A stretch of DNA of 6,126 nt from Deltaproteobacteria bacterium (GTDB lineage Bacteria > Desulfobacterota > Syntrophia > Syntrophales > Smithellaceae), in contig DSAV01000262.1 in assembly GCA_011046295.1 (NCBI GenBank), forward strand, positions 1 to 6,126, written 5' to 3'. This document shows, piece by piece, positions 1-6,007 of the stretch; position 1 is the stretch's first letter; the number at the start of each line of letters is the position of its first letter. The notes beneath the pieces were generated by a model that saw only the letters and a program-made list of their open reading frames with translations, had not been told where the DNA came from and did not search any database. A program made the position numbers and the translations under genes.

Positions 1-141
1 ATACTGATATTATTGAATATTAAAGTATACCGTTGGTCAGAAAAAGACACAATAACCCCCTTCCTGCTAATAATCATTTAATGAAACATGAAAAGAATTG
101 AATGAAATGTGGAAATTAGCTGGAGGGGGGCAAATTAAATT

Positions 142-153
142 GCAAATATTTGC
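142..153. promoter_or_regulatory. 12-bp perfect palindrome upstream of the mla operon
   Basis: GCAAATATTTGC is a perfect 12-bp palindrome 59 nt before the mlaE start, in AT-rich leader DNA. A weak promoter-like pair overlaps it: TTGCAA at 140-145 and AATTAT at 164-169 with an 18-nt gap. An operator for the operon is possible. AT-rich DNA yields such palindromes by chance, so this is tentative. Confidence 0.25.
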
Positions 154-212
154 TAAAAAAGTTAATTATTCAGTGTAATTTAATTTCGATAAAGGAATGA
201 TTTGATATCTTT

Positions 213-1358
213 ATGGATATTGAGCAGGAATGGTCTAAATTCTATAAAATTTTACCCGAAAAGAAAGAAAAGACGCTAACGCTTTATTTGCAAGGTGATT
301 TCGGCTTAAAGAACTTAAATGAATTCACCGCAAAACTGGGCGATTTAGTCGATCTTCATAAGCCGCTTGAAGTTAAAATAGATTTTTCCGGCGTTACATA
401 TTTGGACAGCGCCGCCGCGTTGGCGTTTATCCGGATGGAAAGATTTATCAAGGACAAAAATGTTGATTGCTTATTACTCAATTTGACCGACGAAATAAAA
501 GGTATTTTCAGCGTCATTTATCAGCGAGCTCTTGCACAGAAGCCGTTTAAAGTAAAAACGAAACCGGACAATTTTTTTGTTGAGTTGGGAGAAGCATCCA
601 TAGCTCTAGTTAAAGATTTTATCGATGTTATCGAATTTGTCGGAGATTTACTATTTTCCATTGCCTATGCAATTACGCACCCGCGCTCAATTAGAGTCAA
701 AGATATTTTTTTCTATATGAAACGCGCGGGAGTTGACGGCCTGCCGATTGTAGGTTTAATCAGCGTTCTAATCGGGCTGATTATCGCTTTTATGTCATTT
801 CTGCAACTTAAACAGATTGGCGCCAATATTTATGTTCCCTCACTGGTAAGCTTTGCCATGGTCAGGGAACTGGGCCCGATTATGACGGCTATTCTTGTGG
901 CGGGACGCTCCGGTTCTGCTTTCGCCGCGGAGATCGGCACCATGGTGGTAAATGAGGAAGTTGACGCTTTGAAAACCATGGGCTTTGATCCCATTCGCTT
1001 TTTAGCTGTGCCCAAAGTTCTGGCCGCAATGATTGTTGTTCCGATATTGACCATTTATTCAGCTTTATTCGGAGTTTTTGGAGGCATGATCGTTGGCGTA
1101 ACCGGTCTCGACTTAACGATAAATACATATCTTACGCAATCTCTAAAGGCGATTTCAGTTTTTGATATTGTGACCAGTTTGATTAAAGCCGCTGTTTTTG
1201 CCGCTCTTATCGCCGGCATCGGATGCCAGCGCGGGTTTAAGGTACGCTCCGGGGCGCAGGATGTCGGAAAATTTACGACATCAGCGGTTGTTTCCGCGAT
1301 TTTTCTTATAGTTATGGCTGATTCCATTTTTGCCGTTACGCTATATTATATTAGGTAA
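213..1358 (+). CDS. mlaE: MlaE-family lipid ABC transporter permease with N-terminal STAS domain
   Basis: Inner-membrane permease of an MCE-type (Mla) transporter that moves phospholipids or related lipids between the membranes of a diderm cell. At 381 aa it is about 120 aa longer than a stand-alone MlaE (roughly 260 aa). The extra N-terminus (about residues 15-115) reads as a STAS domain, with a beta-strand followed by the loop YLDSAAALAF (residues 63-72), comparable to the separate MlaB subunit of E. coli. The permease part starts near residue 130. It carries the family hallmark around residues 218-260, including RELGPIMTAILVAGRSGSAF and then EIGTMVVNEEVDALKTMGFDP, and later GCQRGFKVRSGAQDVGKFTT (338-357). 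Several hydrophobic membrane segments lie between 175 and 380. The start is the ATG at 213; the nearest purine-rich site, AAAGGA at 191-196, is rather far (16 nt), so translation may be modest. First gene of the operon; mlaF follows after 10 nt. Family assignment is firm; the exact lipid substrate is unknown. Confidence 0.95.
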   Translation: MDIEQEWSKFYKILPEKKEKTLTLYLQGDFGLKNLNEFTAKLGDLVDLHKPLEVKIDFSGVTYLDSAAALAFIRMERFIKDKNVDCLLLNLTDEIKGIFSVIYQRALAQKPFKVKTKPDNFFVELGEASIALVKDFIDVIEFVGDLLFSIAYAITHPRSIRVKDIFFYMKRAGVDGLPIVGLISVLIGLIIAFMSFLQLKQIGANIYVPSLVSFAMVRELGPIMTAILVAGRSGSAFAAEIGTMVVNEEVDALKTMGFDPIRFLAVPKVLAAMIVVPILTIYSALFGVFGGMIVGVTGLDLTINTYLTQSLKAISVFDIVTSLIKAAVFAALIAGIGCQRGFKVRSGAQDVGKFTTSAVVSAIFLIVMADSIFAVTLYYIR

Positions 1359-1371
1359 GGAGCATGATTTG
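1357..1371 (+). promoter_or_regulatory. ribosome binding site and TTG start of mlaF
   Basis: AAGGAG at 1357-1362 overlaps the stop codon of mlaE and stands 6 nt before an in-frame TTG at 1369-1371. No equally good site precedes the other in-frame candidates: TTG at 1330, inside mlaE, has no visible Shine-Dalgarno sequence, and GTG at 1381 has a purine-rich site only about 2-3 nt away. An ATG at 1364 is out of frame and gives only a six-codon peptide. TTG 1369 is therefore the preferred start. Confidence 0.6.
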
Positions 1372-2163
1372 CCGAAAGGTGTGAGCGAAGCGATTATCGC
1401 TGTGGAAAATCTTACCGCCCGTTTCGGAAACAATACTGTTTTCGAAGGTGTAAATTTAGAAGTTTATAAAGGTGAAGTACTGGTTGTCGTGGGCGAAAGC
1501 GGCTGCGGGAAGTCGACGCTTCTGAAAATCATGATTGGCCTGCAAAAGCCGTCTGAGGGCAGAGTAATGTTTCGCGGCGTGGATGTTGTTTCCGCGACCT
1601 CTGAACAACTGCACAGCTATCGTCAGAATATCGGGGTGCTTTTTCAATCCAGCGCTTTATTCAGCTCCATGAGATTGAAAGAAAATATCGCCCTGCCCCT
1701 TGAGGAATATACCAGCCTAAATTCTTCCATGATAGATATGATTATAAAAATGAAGCTGGGAATGGTTAATTTGGCCGGTTATGAAAACCATTATCCTTCG
1801 GAATTGTCCGGGGGCATGAAGAAAAGGGCGGGTATCGCGCGGGCGATGGCGCTGGATCCCACCGTGCTTTTCCTGGACGAGCTTTCCGCCGGCCTCGACC
1901 CGGTTACCGCCGTGGAGCTGGACAACCTGATAATTAAAACTAATGAAGCGCTGGGAACGACTATGGTTATCGTAACCCATGAACTAGAATCTATTTGCAA
2001 AATAGCCCACAGAGTAGTAATGTTAGACAAAAATGCAAAAGGAATAATCGCTGAGGGTTCTCCTACGCAGCTAAAGGAAAAGGCTACCGATCCCAGAGTA
2101 CGCAGCTTTTTCCTCAGGCAACTGCCTGAGAGTAACGATAAGGATTCATCGTATGGCGAGTAG
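1369..2163 (+). CDS. mlaF: MlaF-like ABC transporter ATP-binding protein
   Basis: Cytoplasmic ATPase that powers the MlaE permease. Starting at TTG 1369 it is 264 aa, close to the usual MlaF length. All nucleotide-binding motifs are present: Walker A GESGCGKST (residues 42-50), Q-loop glutamine at 93 (LFQSSALF), ABC signature LSGGM (146-150), Walker B VLFLDE with catalytic D170/E171, D-loop SAGLDP and the switch histidine H204 (IVTHE). The signature followed by KKRAGIARA matches the MlaF/Mkl group rather than generic importers. The residue after DE is Leu rather than the more usual Pro. The gene follows mlaE by 10 nt and overlaps mlaD by 11 nt, implying co-transcription and translational coupling. 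A longer form from TTG 1330 would overlap mlaE by 29 nt but lacks a ribosome binding site. Function is confident; the start is less so. Confidence 0.93.
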   Translation: MPKGVSEAIIAVENLTARFGNNTVFEGVNLEVYKGEVLVVVGESGCGKSTLLKIMIGLQKPSEGRVMFRGVDVVSATSEQLHSYRQNIGVLFQSSALFSSMRLKENIALPLEEYTSLNSSMIDMIIKMKLGMVNLAGYENHYPSELSGGMKKRAGIARAMALDPTVLFLDELSAGLDPVTAVELDNLIIKTNEALGTTMVIVTHELESICKIAHRVVMLDKNAKGIIAEGSPTQLKEKATDPRVRSFFLRQLPESNDKDSSYGE

Positions 2164-2872
2164 AACGTCAAAATTTTTAATCGGCCTTTTTGTCATGGCC
2201 GGCTCGTTTATAGTAGCGGTAATTATTATCTGGGTAGGGGCCGCAGATTTTTTTTTAAAAGGTTCCACCTACGTTACCTATTTTGACGAATCAGTCCAGG
2301 GCCTGCAGGCCGATTCCGCTGTAAAATACCGCGGCGTGGACGTGGGTAAAGTCAGAAGCATCAGAGTGGCGCCTGATGATCGCCTGATCGAAGTGACCAT
2401 GAAAATTGATTTGTCCTCGGACTTACAGCATCAAACTGAAGCGCAATTACGGACGGCCGGCATTACCGGGATTGTTTTTGTTGAATTGGATAGAATCAGG
2501 CCGGATGAAAAATCAACGTCCCCGGAAATAACTTTTAAACCAAGCTATCCAGTAATTCCATCTCGCCGTTCAGAAATAAGCCGTATTTTGGCGGGCACGA
2601 ACGAGATTATGGAGAGCATACAGGCAATTGATTTTGAGGGCTTGTCCGAGCAGTTGAAAAACACGACTCTCGCCGTGGAAAATTTTATCGGCGGCAAACA
2701 GACCCACGGCGTGATGACGAATCTGGAATCCACAACGGCGAATATTGATAGGGCCATGGAAGGTCTCCGCGTTACGATGGAAAACCTGCAATCTTTTTCT
2801 GAACGCATAAAAGAAAATCCTTCGGAGTTATTTTTTAACCGCCCGCCGCCGCCGAAAAAAATAATGGAGTGA
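2153..2872 (+). CDS. mlaD: MlaD-like MCE-domain lipid-binding protein, inner-membrane anchored
   Basis: Substrate-binding subunit that would sit as an oligomeric ring on the periplasmic face of the MlaE/MlaF complex. The 239-aa product has one N-terminal transmembrane helix (about residues 9-29). An MCE domain follows at about 38-113, recognised by YFDESVQGLQADSAVKYRG then VDVGKV, and by AGITGIVFVEL (102-112). A long helical stretch (about 137-222) follows. The tail is short and proline-rich (NRPPPPKK, 229-236). The start is ATG 2153, with TAAGGA at 2139-2144 spaced 8 nt; it overlaps the mlaF stop by 11 nt. The C-terminus is longer than that of E. coli MlaD (about 183 aa), as is common for MCE proteins of other proteobacterial lineages. 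One MCE domain only, so MlaD-like rather than PqiB- or YebT-like. Confidence 0.92.
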   Translation: MASRTSKFLIGLFVMAGSFIVAVIIIWVGAADFFLKGSTYVTYFDESVQGLQADSAVKYRGVDVGKVRSIRVAPDDRLIEVTMKIDLSSDLQHQTEAQLRTAGITGIVFVELDRIRPDEKSTSPEITFKPSYPVIPSRRSEISRILAGTNEIMESIQAIDFEGLSEQLKNTTLAVENFIGGKQTHGVMTNLESTTANIDRAMEGLRVTMENLQSFSERIKENPSELFFNRPPPPKKIME

Positions 2873-2874
2873 CA

Positions 2875-3513
2875 ATGAAAAGAAACATACTGTTCAACAA
2901 AAGCGCGGGCTTATTTTTTTCATTGATATTTTTCACGCTTTCTCTGGGCGGATGCGCCATTTGCGGAAAACCTTCTTATGATATCAAGTATTATCTTTTA
3001 AATTATACCGCTCCCGCGTTCGAAAATCTCACCAGTCTTGATTCGACTTTAAGCTTCAACCGCTTCACGATTGCCGCCGCTTATAACACGCAGAACATGA
3101 TTTTTAGGGCTGATGACCATTCCATAGATTTTCTAAGCTATAACCGCTGGGCGGTAAATCCCGCGGATATGGTCGCCGATACGTTATTACGCGACATGCA
3201 GGCAAGCGGTATCTTTAGCGCTGTTTTTTCCCGCCTCAGCATGGAAGAAGCAAATTTTGTCCTCCAAGGAGGCATTGAGGAATTTTACCTGCGTGTGGAG
3301 GAAAATCGTAAGGTCGCCGTCATCTCTCTGGGAATAACCCTGAAAGATTCAAGAAAAAGGGAAGTGAACCGGCGGATACTTTTTCAAAAAAAATACCATT
3401 ATGAGGAACAGTTGACACAATATACGCCGCGTGGCTACAGCGAGGCTATGAGCAAGGCGCTCCAGGCAATATCTTCTCAAATAATTTACGACGTTTACCG
3501 GGCGGCCAGGTAG
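2875..3513 (+). CDS. PqiC-like ABC transport auxiliary lipoprotein
   Basis: Predicted lipoprotein of the ABC-type transport auxiliary family (PqiC/YmbA-like), probably anchored in the outer membrane as the receiving end of the MCE transporter. A lipoprotein signal peptide is visible: basic start MKRN, hydrophobic core, lipobox LGGC with the modified cysteine at residue 27. The +2 residue is Ala, compatible with outer-membrane sorting in the Lol rule. The mature part has typical family features: an early YYLLNY segment, FNRFTIAAAYNTQNMIFRAD, then SYNRWAVNPADMVADTL and a long C-terminal helix ending in AISSQIIYDVYRAAR. I chose ATG 2875 (212 aa) because GGAG at 2866-2869 is 5 nt upstream; an in-frame GTG at 2869 would overlap that site and the mlaD stop. 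Last intact gene of the operon, 2 nt after mlaD. The family call rests on pattern recognition of a divergent family. Confidence 0.8.
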   Translation: MKRNILFNKSAGLFFSLIFFTLSLGGCAICGKPSYDIKYYLLNYTAPAFENLTSLDSTLSFNRFTIAAAYNTQNMIFRADDHSIDFLSYNRWAVNPADMVADTLLRDMQASGIFSAVFSRLSMEEANFVLQGGIEEFYLRVEENRKVAVISLGITLKDSRKREVNRRILFQKKYHYEEQLTQYTPRGYSEAMSKALQAISSQIIYDVYRAAR

Positions 3514-3543
3514 TCATCGAATGAAGAGCTTCCTTGGCAAATA

Positions 3544-3931
3544 ATGAAAGAATTAAAAATCCAAATTAGTTCTAAAACCGAAATGATTGATATAACGTCT
3601 CTGGTGCAAAGCGCCTTAGGCCGGCAGAAAACCTTCAAGGGCATTTGCGTTGTCTATACGCCGCATACCACCGCGGCAATTACGATAACTGAAAACGCGG
3701 ATCCGGATGTTTGCCGCGCTGGAGAAAACAGTTCCTTCCCATGCACAGATTACCGGCACGCGAAAAATAATTCTCCGGCACACGTAAAATCAGCGCTCGT
3801 CGGTGCTTCGCGAACAGTTTTGATTTGAGGAAGCAAAGCTTGTTTTAGGAATATGGCAGTCGATATTTTTTTGCGAGCTTGATGGCCCCCGCTCCCGGAA
3901 AATTTTTATATCGCTTTTGAAAAAGAAATAA
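3544..3931 (+). pseudogene. yjbQ: decayed YjbQ/UPF0047 family gene with three frame lesions
   Basis: The first 56 codons encode a clear UPF0047 N-terminus, including YTPHTTAAITITENADPDV (38-56). Intact members are about 130-140 aa; this frame stops at 3828 after 94 aa. The missing parts exist in other frames. At 3713-3745 the +1 frame reads AALEKTVPSHA. The original frame resumes at 3748 with DYRHAKNNSPAHVKSALVG. From 3827 to the TAA at 3929-3931 the shifted frame reads EEAKLVLGIWQSIFFCELDG and then PRSRK, the expected family C-terminus. The simplest reading is a deletion of about 14 nt near 3713-3717, a 2-nt gain (CACA at 3744-3747) and one extra T in 3824-3826. The family has a reported secondary thiamine-phosphate synthase activity in vitro, but its physiological role is unclear. 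The start ATG 3544, 30 nt after the lipoprotein gene, has no strong ribosome binding site. It is probably inactive unless the lesions are sequence errors. Confidence 0.85.
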
Positions 3932-3971
3932 TCAGTCGGCAGAGACACTCTTTCGGACAATTGCCGGCAGA

Positions 3972-4757
3972 TTATTTGTTCTTCACTCTTTTTAAGGCGT
4001 CAATCAGTTGCTGATGAATAAGGCCGTTGCTGGCAGCCATGTGCGGCGAATTTATATTCCAGCCCTTGCCAAAAAAATCTGAGACTTTTCCGCCCGCCAG
4101 CTCCACCATGAGAAATCCCGCCGCCGTGTCCCAGGGCATCAATTTTAATTCCCAAAAACCGTCAAAACGCCCTGCCGCCACATAAGCCAAATCAAGGGCA
4201 GCGGCGCCGGCGCGTCTTATTGCCTGAGCTCTTACGGCCAGTGCGTTAAAGAAGTCGAGGTTATTATCCTCGCTTGTGCGGATATCGTAAGGAAAACCTG
4301 TAGCTAAGAGGCTGCGTGAAAGAGTTTCAACGCGCGAAACTTTTAATTTTTCTCCGTTTAAATAAGCGGTGTTGTCCTTTCGGGATGCGCTGAACATGTC
4401 GTCGCGCATTGGATCGTAAATTACTCCCATTTCAATGATACCTTCGATTTCCAGCGCGATAGAGACGCAGAAAACGGGATAGCCATGCGCGTAATTGGTC
4501 GTTCCGTCCAAGGGGTCAATTATCCAGCGTATAGCTGAAGAACCTTCAATCAGCGCTGATTCTTCCGCTAGAATTCCGTGGCTGGGAAAATTGCGCCTAA
4601 TCGCGCTGACGATTAAATCTTCCGATAGTTTATCCGCTTCCGTTACCAGGTTGATTTCTCCCTTGTAATCTATGGCGAGCTTTTTATTAAACTTCTGTCT
4701 GAGCAGGGCGCCGGACTTTTTTGCTATTTGTTCGGCGAATTTTTTTTCTTTCCACAC
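3972..4757 (-). CDS. suhB: inositol monophosphatase family protein (SuhB-like)
   Basis: Mg-dependent phosphatase of the IMPase/FIG superfamily; candidate substrates are inositol-1-phosphate or a related sugar phosphate. The 261-aa length is normal. Metal and active-site motifs are complete: NLVTEAD (36-42), AEES with ligand E66 (64-67), WIIDPLDGTTNY with D81, D84 and the GTT turn (78-89), and MPWDTAAG with D210 (207-214). The gene starts at GTG 4757, not ATG; on the minus strand CAGGAG (4767-4772 on the plus strand) lies 9 nt before it. It converges with the yjbQ remnant (40 nt gap) and diverges from rodZ. A TTTAAA/TATAAT promoter candidate and an 18-bp dyad precede it. Members of this superfamily are hard to separate by sequence, so SuhB versus a histidinol-phosphatase or nucleotide phosphatase remains open. 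No obvious terminator is visible in the convergent gap. Confidence 0.9.
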   Translation of the reverse strand: MWKEKKFAEQIAKKSGALLRQKFNKKLAIDYKGEINLVTEADKLSEDLIVSAIRRNFPSHGILAEESALIEGSSAIRWIIDPLDGTTNYAHGYPVFCVSIALEIEGIIEMGVIYDPMRDDMFSASRKDNTAYLNGEKLKVSRVETLSRSLLATGFPYDIRTSEDNNLDFFNALAVRAQAIRRAGAAALDLAYVAAGRFDGFWELKLMPWDTAAGFLMVELAGGKVSDFFGKGWNINSPHMAASNGLIHQQLIDALKRVKNK

Positions 4758-4770
4758 GGCAAGGGGCTCC

Positions 4771-4788
4771 TGAACAATTTATTGTTCA
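4771..4788. promoter_or_regulatory. 18-bp dyad in the suhB leader (operator or hairpin)
   Basis: TGAACAAT-TT-ATTGTTCA consists of two perfect 8-nt inverted arms separated by TT. It starts 14 nt upstream of the suhB GTG and touches its CAGGAG ribosome binding site. It lies between the predicted promoter and the gene. It could be the operator of a dimeric repressor. In RNA it could be a weak hairpin masking the ribosome binding site, although a 2-nt loop would need to open. The regulator is unknown. Confidence 0.45.
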
Positions 4789-4822
4789 ATATTAGTAATA
4801 AAATTTAGAAGAAATATAAAGC

Positions 4823-4851
4823 ATTATATTGTCGACCGGTTTATCTTTAAA
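4823..4851 (-). promoter_or_regulatory. predicted sigma70-type promoter for suhB
   Basis: On the minus strand a perfect -10 box TATAAT (plus-strand 4823-4828) is preceded at a 17-nt distance by TTTAAA (plus-strand 4846-4851), four of six matches to the -35 consensus. Transcription would begin near 4816 and give a leader of about 60 nt containing the 4771-4788 dyad. AT-rich DNA makes false positives easy. Confidence 0.45.
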
Positions 4852-4855
4852 AGGA

Positions 4856-4882
4856 TTGCACGCTGATAAAATAAATGATAAT
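4856..4882 (+). promoter_or_regulatory. possible promoter for rodZ-tatA
   Basis: TTGCAC at 4856-4861 resembles a -35 box, and GATAAT at 4877-4882 matches five of six positions of a -10 box. The 15-nt gap is shorter than ideal. It would give a short leader of roughly 20 nt before the start at 4912. This is the best plus-strand candidate in the divergent region, but weak. Confidence 0.3.
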
Positions 4883-4911
4883 AAAAAAATCAATTAATTT
4901 ATGGCAGATTT

Positions 4912-5763
4912 ATGACAAATAACCTTAATTCAGATAAAGATAATAAGAGCTTACAAGAAACAAGGGAATCGCTTGGCCTTTCCATCAAGGATGTTTTTGC
5001 TCAGACGCGCGTAAGTACCCAGTACCTCGAGGCAATAGAAAACGGCGACTTTCACGTTTTGCCGGAACCTATTTATGCGAAAAATTTCATCAGAACTTAC
5101 GCCCGCGCTTTGGGAATTGATGAAAAAATAATTCTTGCCGATTATGAAGACTATCTCAATTCTCTTAATATTCTGGAAGACGTGCCGCCTGAAGATATCC
5201 CCCCCCAAGCCCGGTTTACTGAGGCCATATCCCGCCACCGCACTCTTTTAGGAATTGTTTCTGCCGTAATAGTCGCCTTTCTTATTGTGTGGCTTGTTTC
5301 CATGCAGTACCGGCCGGTGCCGGGCATAACTGACCGTTCTTCCCTCGAAAAAAGTATCGCTGTCGCCTCCGGGGAAGCCGGCGGGAGTTTGGATAGACAG
5401 GGAAGGGAGGATACTCTGTCAATCGCACAAACTGACGGTAAGGAAATTGAGGCAGCGGCAGGAACCGCTTACCCCGCAAAAGAGATTTCACCGGTATCCG
5501 TTGGCGCGCAAAATCAGGAAGTTGCAGAAAGTGAAAAGAGCGTTCTGGTTATAAAAGCCACTGAAGAAACTTGGCTCAAAATTAGAATCGACAAAAATCC
5601 CCCCTTTCAGGTATTGCTGCGACCGGGGCAAAGAGTCGAATATCGGGCAGCTTCTTTCGATATGGATATTGGCAATGCCAGTGGTGTCGTTATGCAGTAT
5701 AATGGAAGAAATATAGAAAATTTGGGTGGTTCCGGAGAAGTAATCCGGTTAAGATTGCCATGA
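4912..5763 (+). CDS. rodZ: RodZ-like membrane protein with N-terminal helix-turn-helix and DUF4115 domain
   Basis: Bitopic inner-membrane protein of the RodZ type, which links the MreB cytoskeleton to the cell-wall elongation machinery and so supports rod shape. The 283-aa product has a Cro/C1-type helix-turn-helix domain (about residues 13-82: LQETRESLGLSIKDVF, then TQYLEAIENGDFHVLPEPIY and KNFIRTYARALGID). One transmembrane helix follows at about 111-130, then a low-complexity periplasmic linker (about 135-208). A C-terminal beta-rich DUF4115-type domain follows (about 210-283: ATEETWLKIRIDK, VLLRPGQRVEYRA, ENLGGSGEVIRLRLP). ATG 4912 fits the domain start, but no good ribosome binding site precedes it. 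A five-codon frame, ATG 4901 to TGA 4915, overlaps it as ATGA. tatA follows after 31 nt, probably in the same transcript. In such proteins the HTH mainly serves protein contact, though DNA binding cannot be excluded. Confidence 0.88.
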   Translation: MTNNLNSDKDNKSLQETRESLGLSIKDVFAQTRVSTQYLEAIENGDFHVLPEPIYAKNFIRTYARALGIDEKIILADYEDYLNSLNILEDVPPEDIPPQARFTEAISRHRTLLGIVSAVIVAFLIVWLVSMQYRPVPGITDRSSLEKSIAVASGEAGGSLDRQGREDTLSIAQTDGKEIEAAAGTAYPAKEISPVSVGAQNQEVAESEKSVLVIKATEETWLKIRIDKNPPFQVLLRPGQRVEYRAASFDMDIGNASGVVMQYNGRNIENLGGSGEVIRLRLP

Positions 5764-5782
5764 TTTTAAAAATAAGAGAAGA

Positions 5783-5790
5783 TGAGGTGA
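5783..5790 (+). promoter_or_regulatory. strong ribosome binding site of tatA
   Basis: TGAGGTGA matches seven of eight bases of the ideal GGAGGTGA and ends 4 nt before the ATG at 5795. This contrasts with the poor site of the preceding rodZ-like gene and fits a TatA subunit made in excess. Confidence 0.6.
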
Positions 5791-5794
5791 GATT

Positions 5795-5983
5795 ATGTTA
5801 GGTCCTATAGGCATTCCCGAGTTGCTGATAATTCTGGTAATTATTCTGATAATTTTCGGTGTCGGAAAGTTACCGGAAATCGGTTCGGCTCTCGGTAAAG
5901 GAATCAAGAACTTTAAAAAATCCATTAACGAAAAAAATGAGATTACGGACGAAGACGCGAAGAAAGACGACGAAAAAAAATAA
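5795..5983 (+). CDS. tatA: Sec-independent twin-arginine translocase subunit TatA/TatE
   Basis: Small pore-forming subunit of the Tat system, which exports folded proteins carrying twin-arginine signals across the inner membrane. The 62-aa protein shows the complete TatA pattern: a very short N-terminus with polar E9 at the membrane entry (GIPELLI), one short transmembrane helix (about 8-21), the FG hinge (F21-G22) and a following LPEIGSALGKGIKNFKK amphipathic helix (26-42). The charged acidic/lysine tail ends in DEKK. It is at the short end of the family range, but nothing essential is missing. It lies 31 nt downstream of the rodZ-like gene in the same orientation. No tatB or tatC is in view. 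A probable insertion sequence begins within about 25 nt after its stop. TatB is less likely because the helix is followed directly by the GKGI-type TatA amphipathic region. Confidence 0.93.
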   Translation: MLGPIGIPELLIILVIILIIFGVGKLPEIGSALGKGIKNFKKSINEKNEITDEDAKKDDEKK

Positions 5984-6007
5984 TTTTTATTCATCAACGG
6001 TTAAAAT

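Noticed and set aside
56..130. CCCCCTTCC (56-64) could pair with GGAGGGGGG (122-130) as a long-range stem
   Set aside because: Eight of nine pairs with a 57-nt loop in AT-rich DNA; no supporting riboswitch or terminator architecture is visible.
889..1327. Minus-strand open frames opposite mlaE, and similar ones opposite mlaF, mlaD and the rodZ-like gene
   Set aside because: They lie fully inside well-recognised genes on the other strand, show no family motif and have arginine/serine/proline-rich composition typical of antisense shadows.
3544..3828. Programmed frameshifting as a way to make a full YjbQ protein
   Set aside because: Three separate frame changes and a missing block of about four residues would be needed; no slippery heptamer with a downstream structure is evident.
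3932..3971. Possible bidirectional terminator between yjbQ and suhB
   Set aside because: Only a 4-nt stem (AGAG/CTCT) and the loopless palindrome TGCCGGCA are visible, without a suitable U tract.
4912..5160. The HTH domain of the 4912 gene read as a phage-like transcription repressor
   Set aside because: The following membrane helix and C-terminal DUF4115-like domain identify a RodZ-type protein, not a phage repressor.
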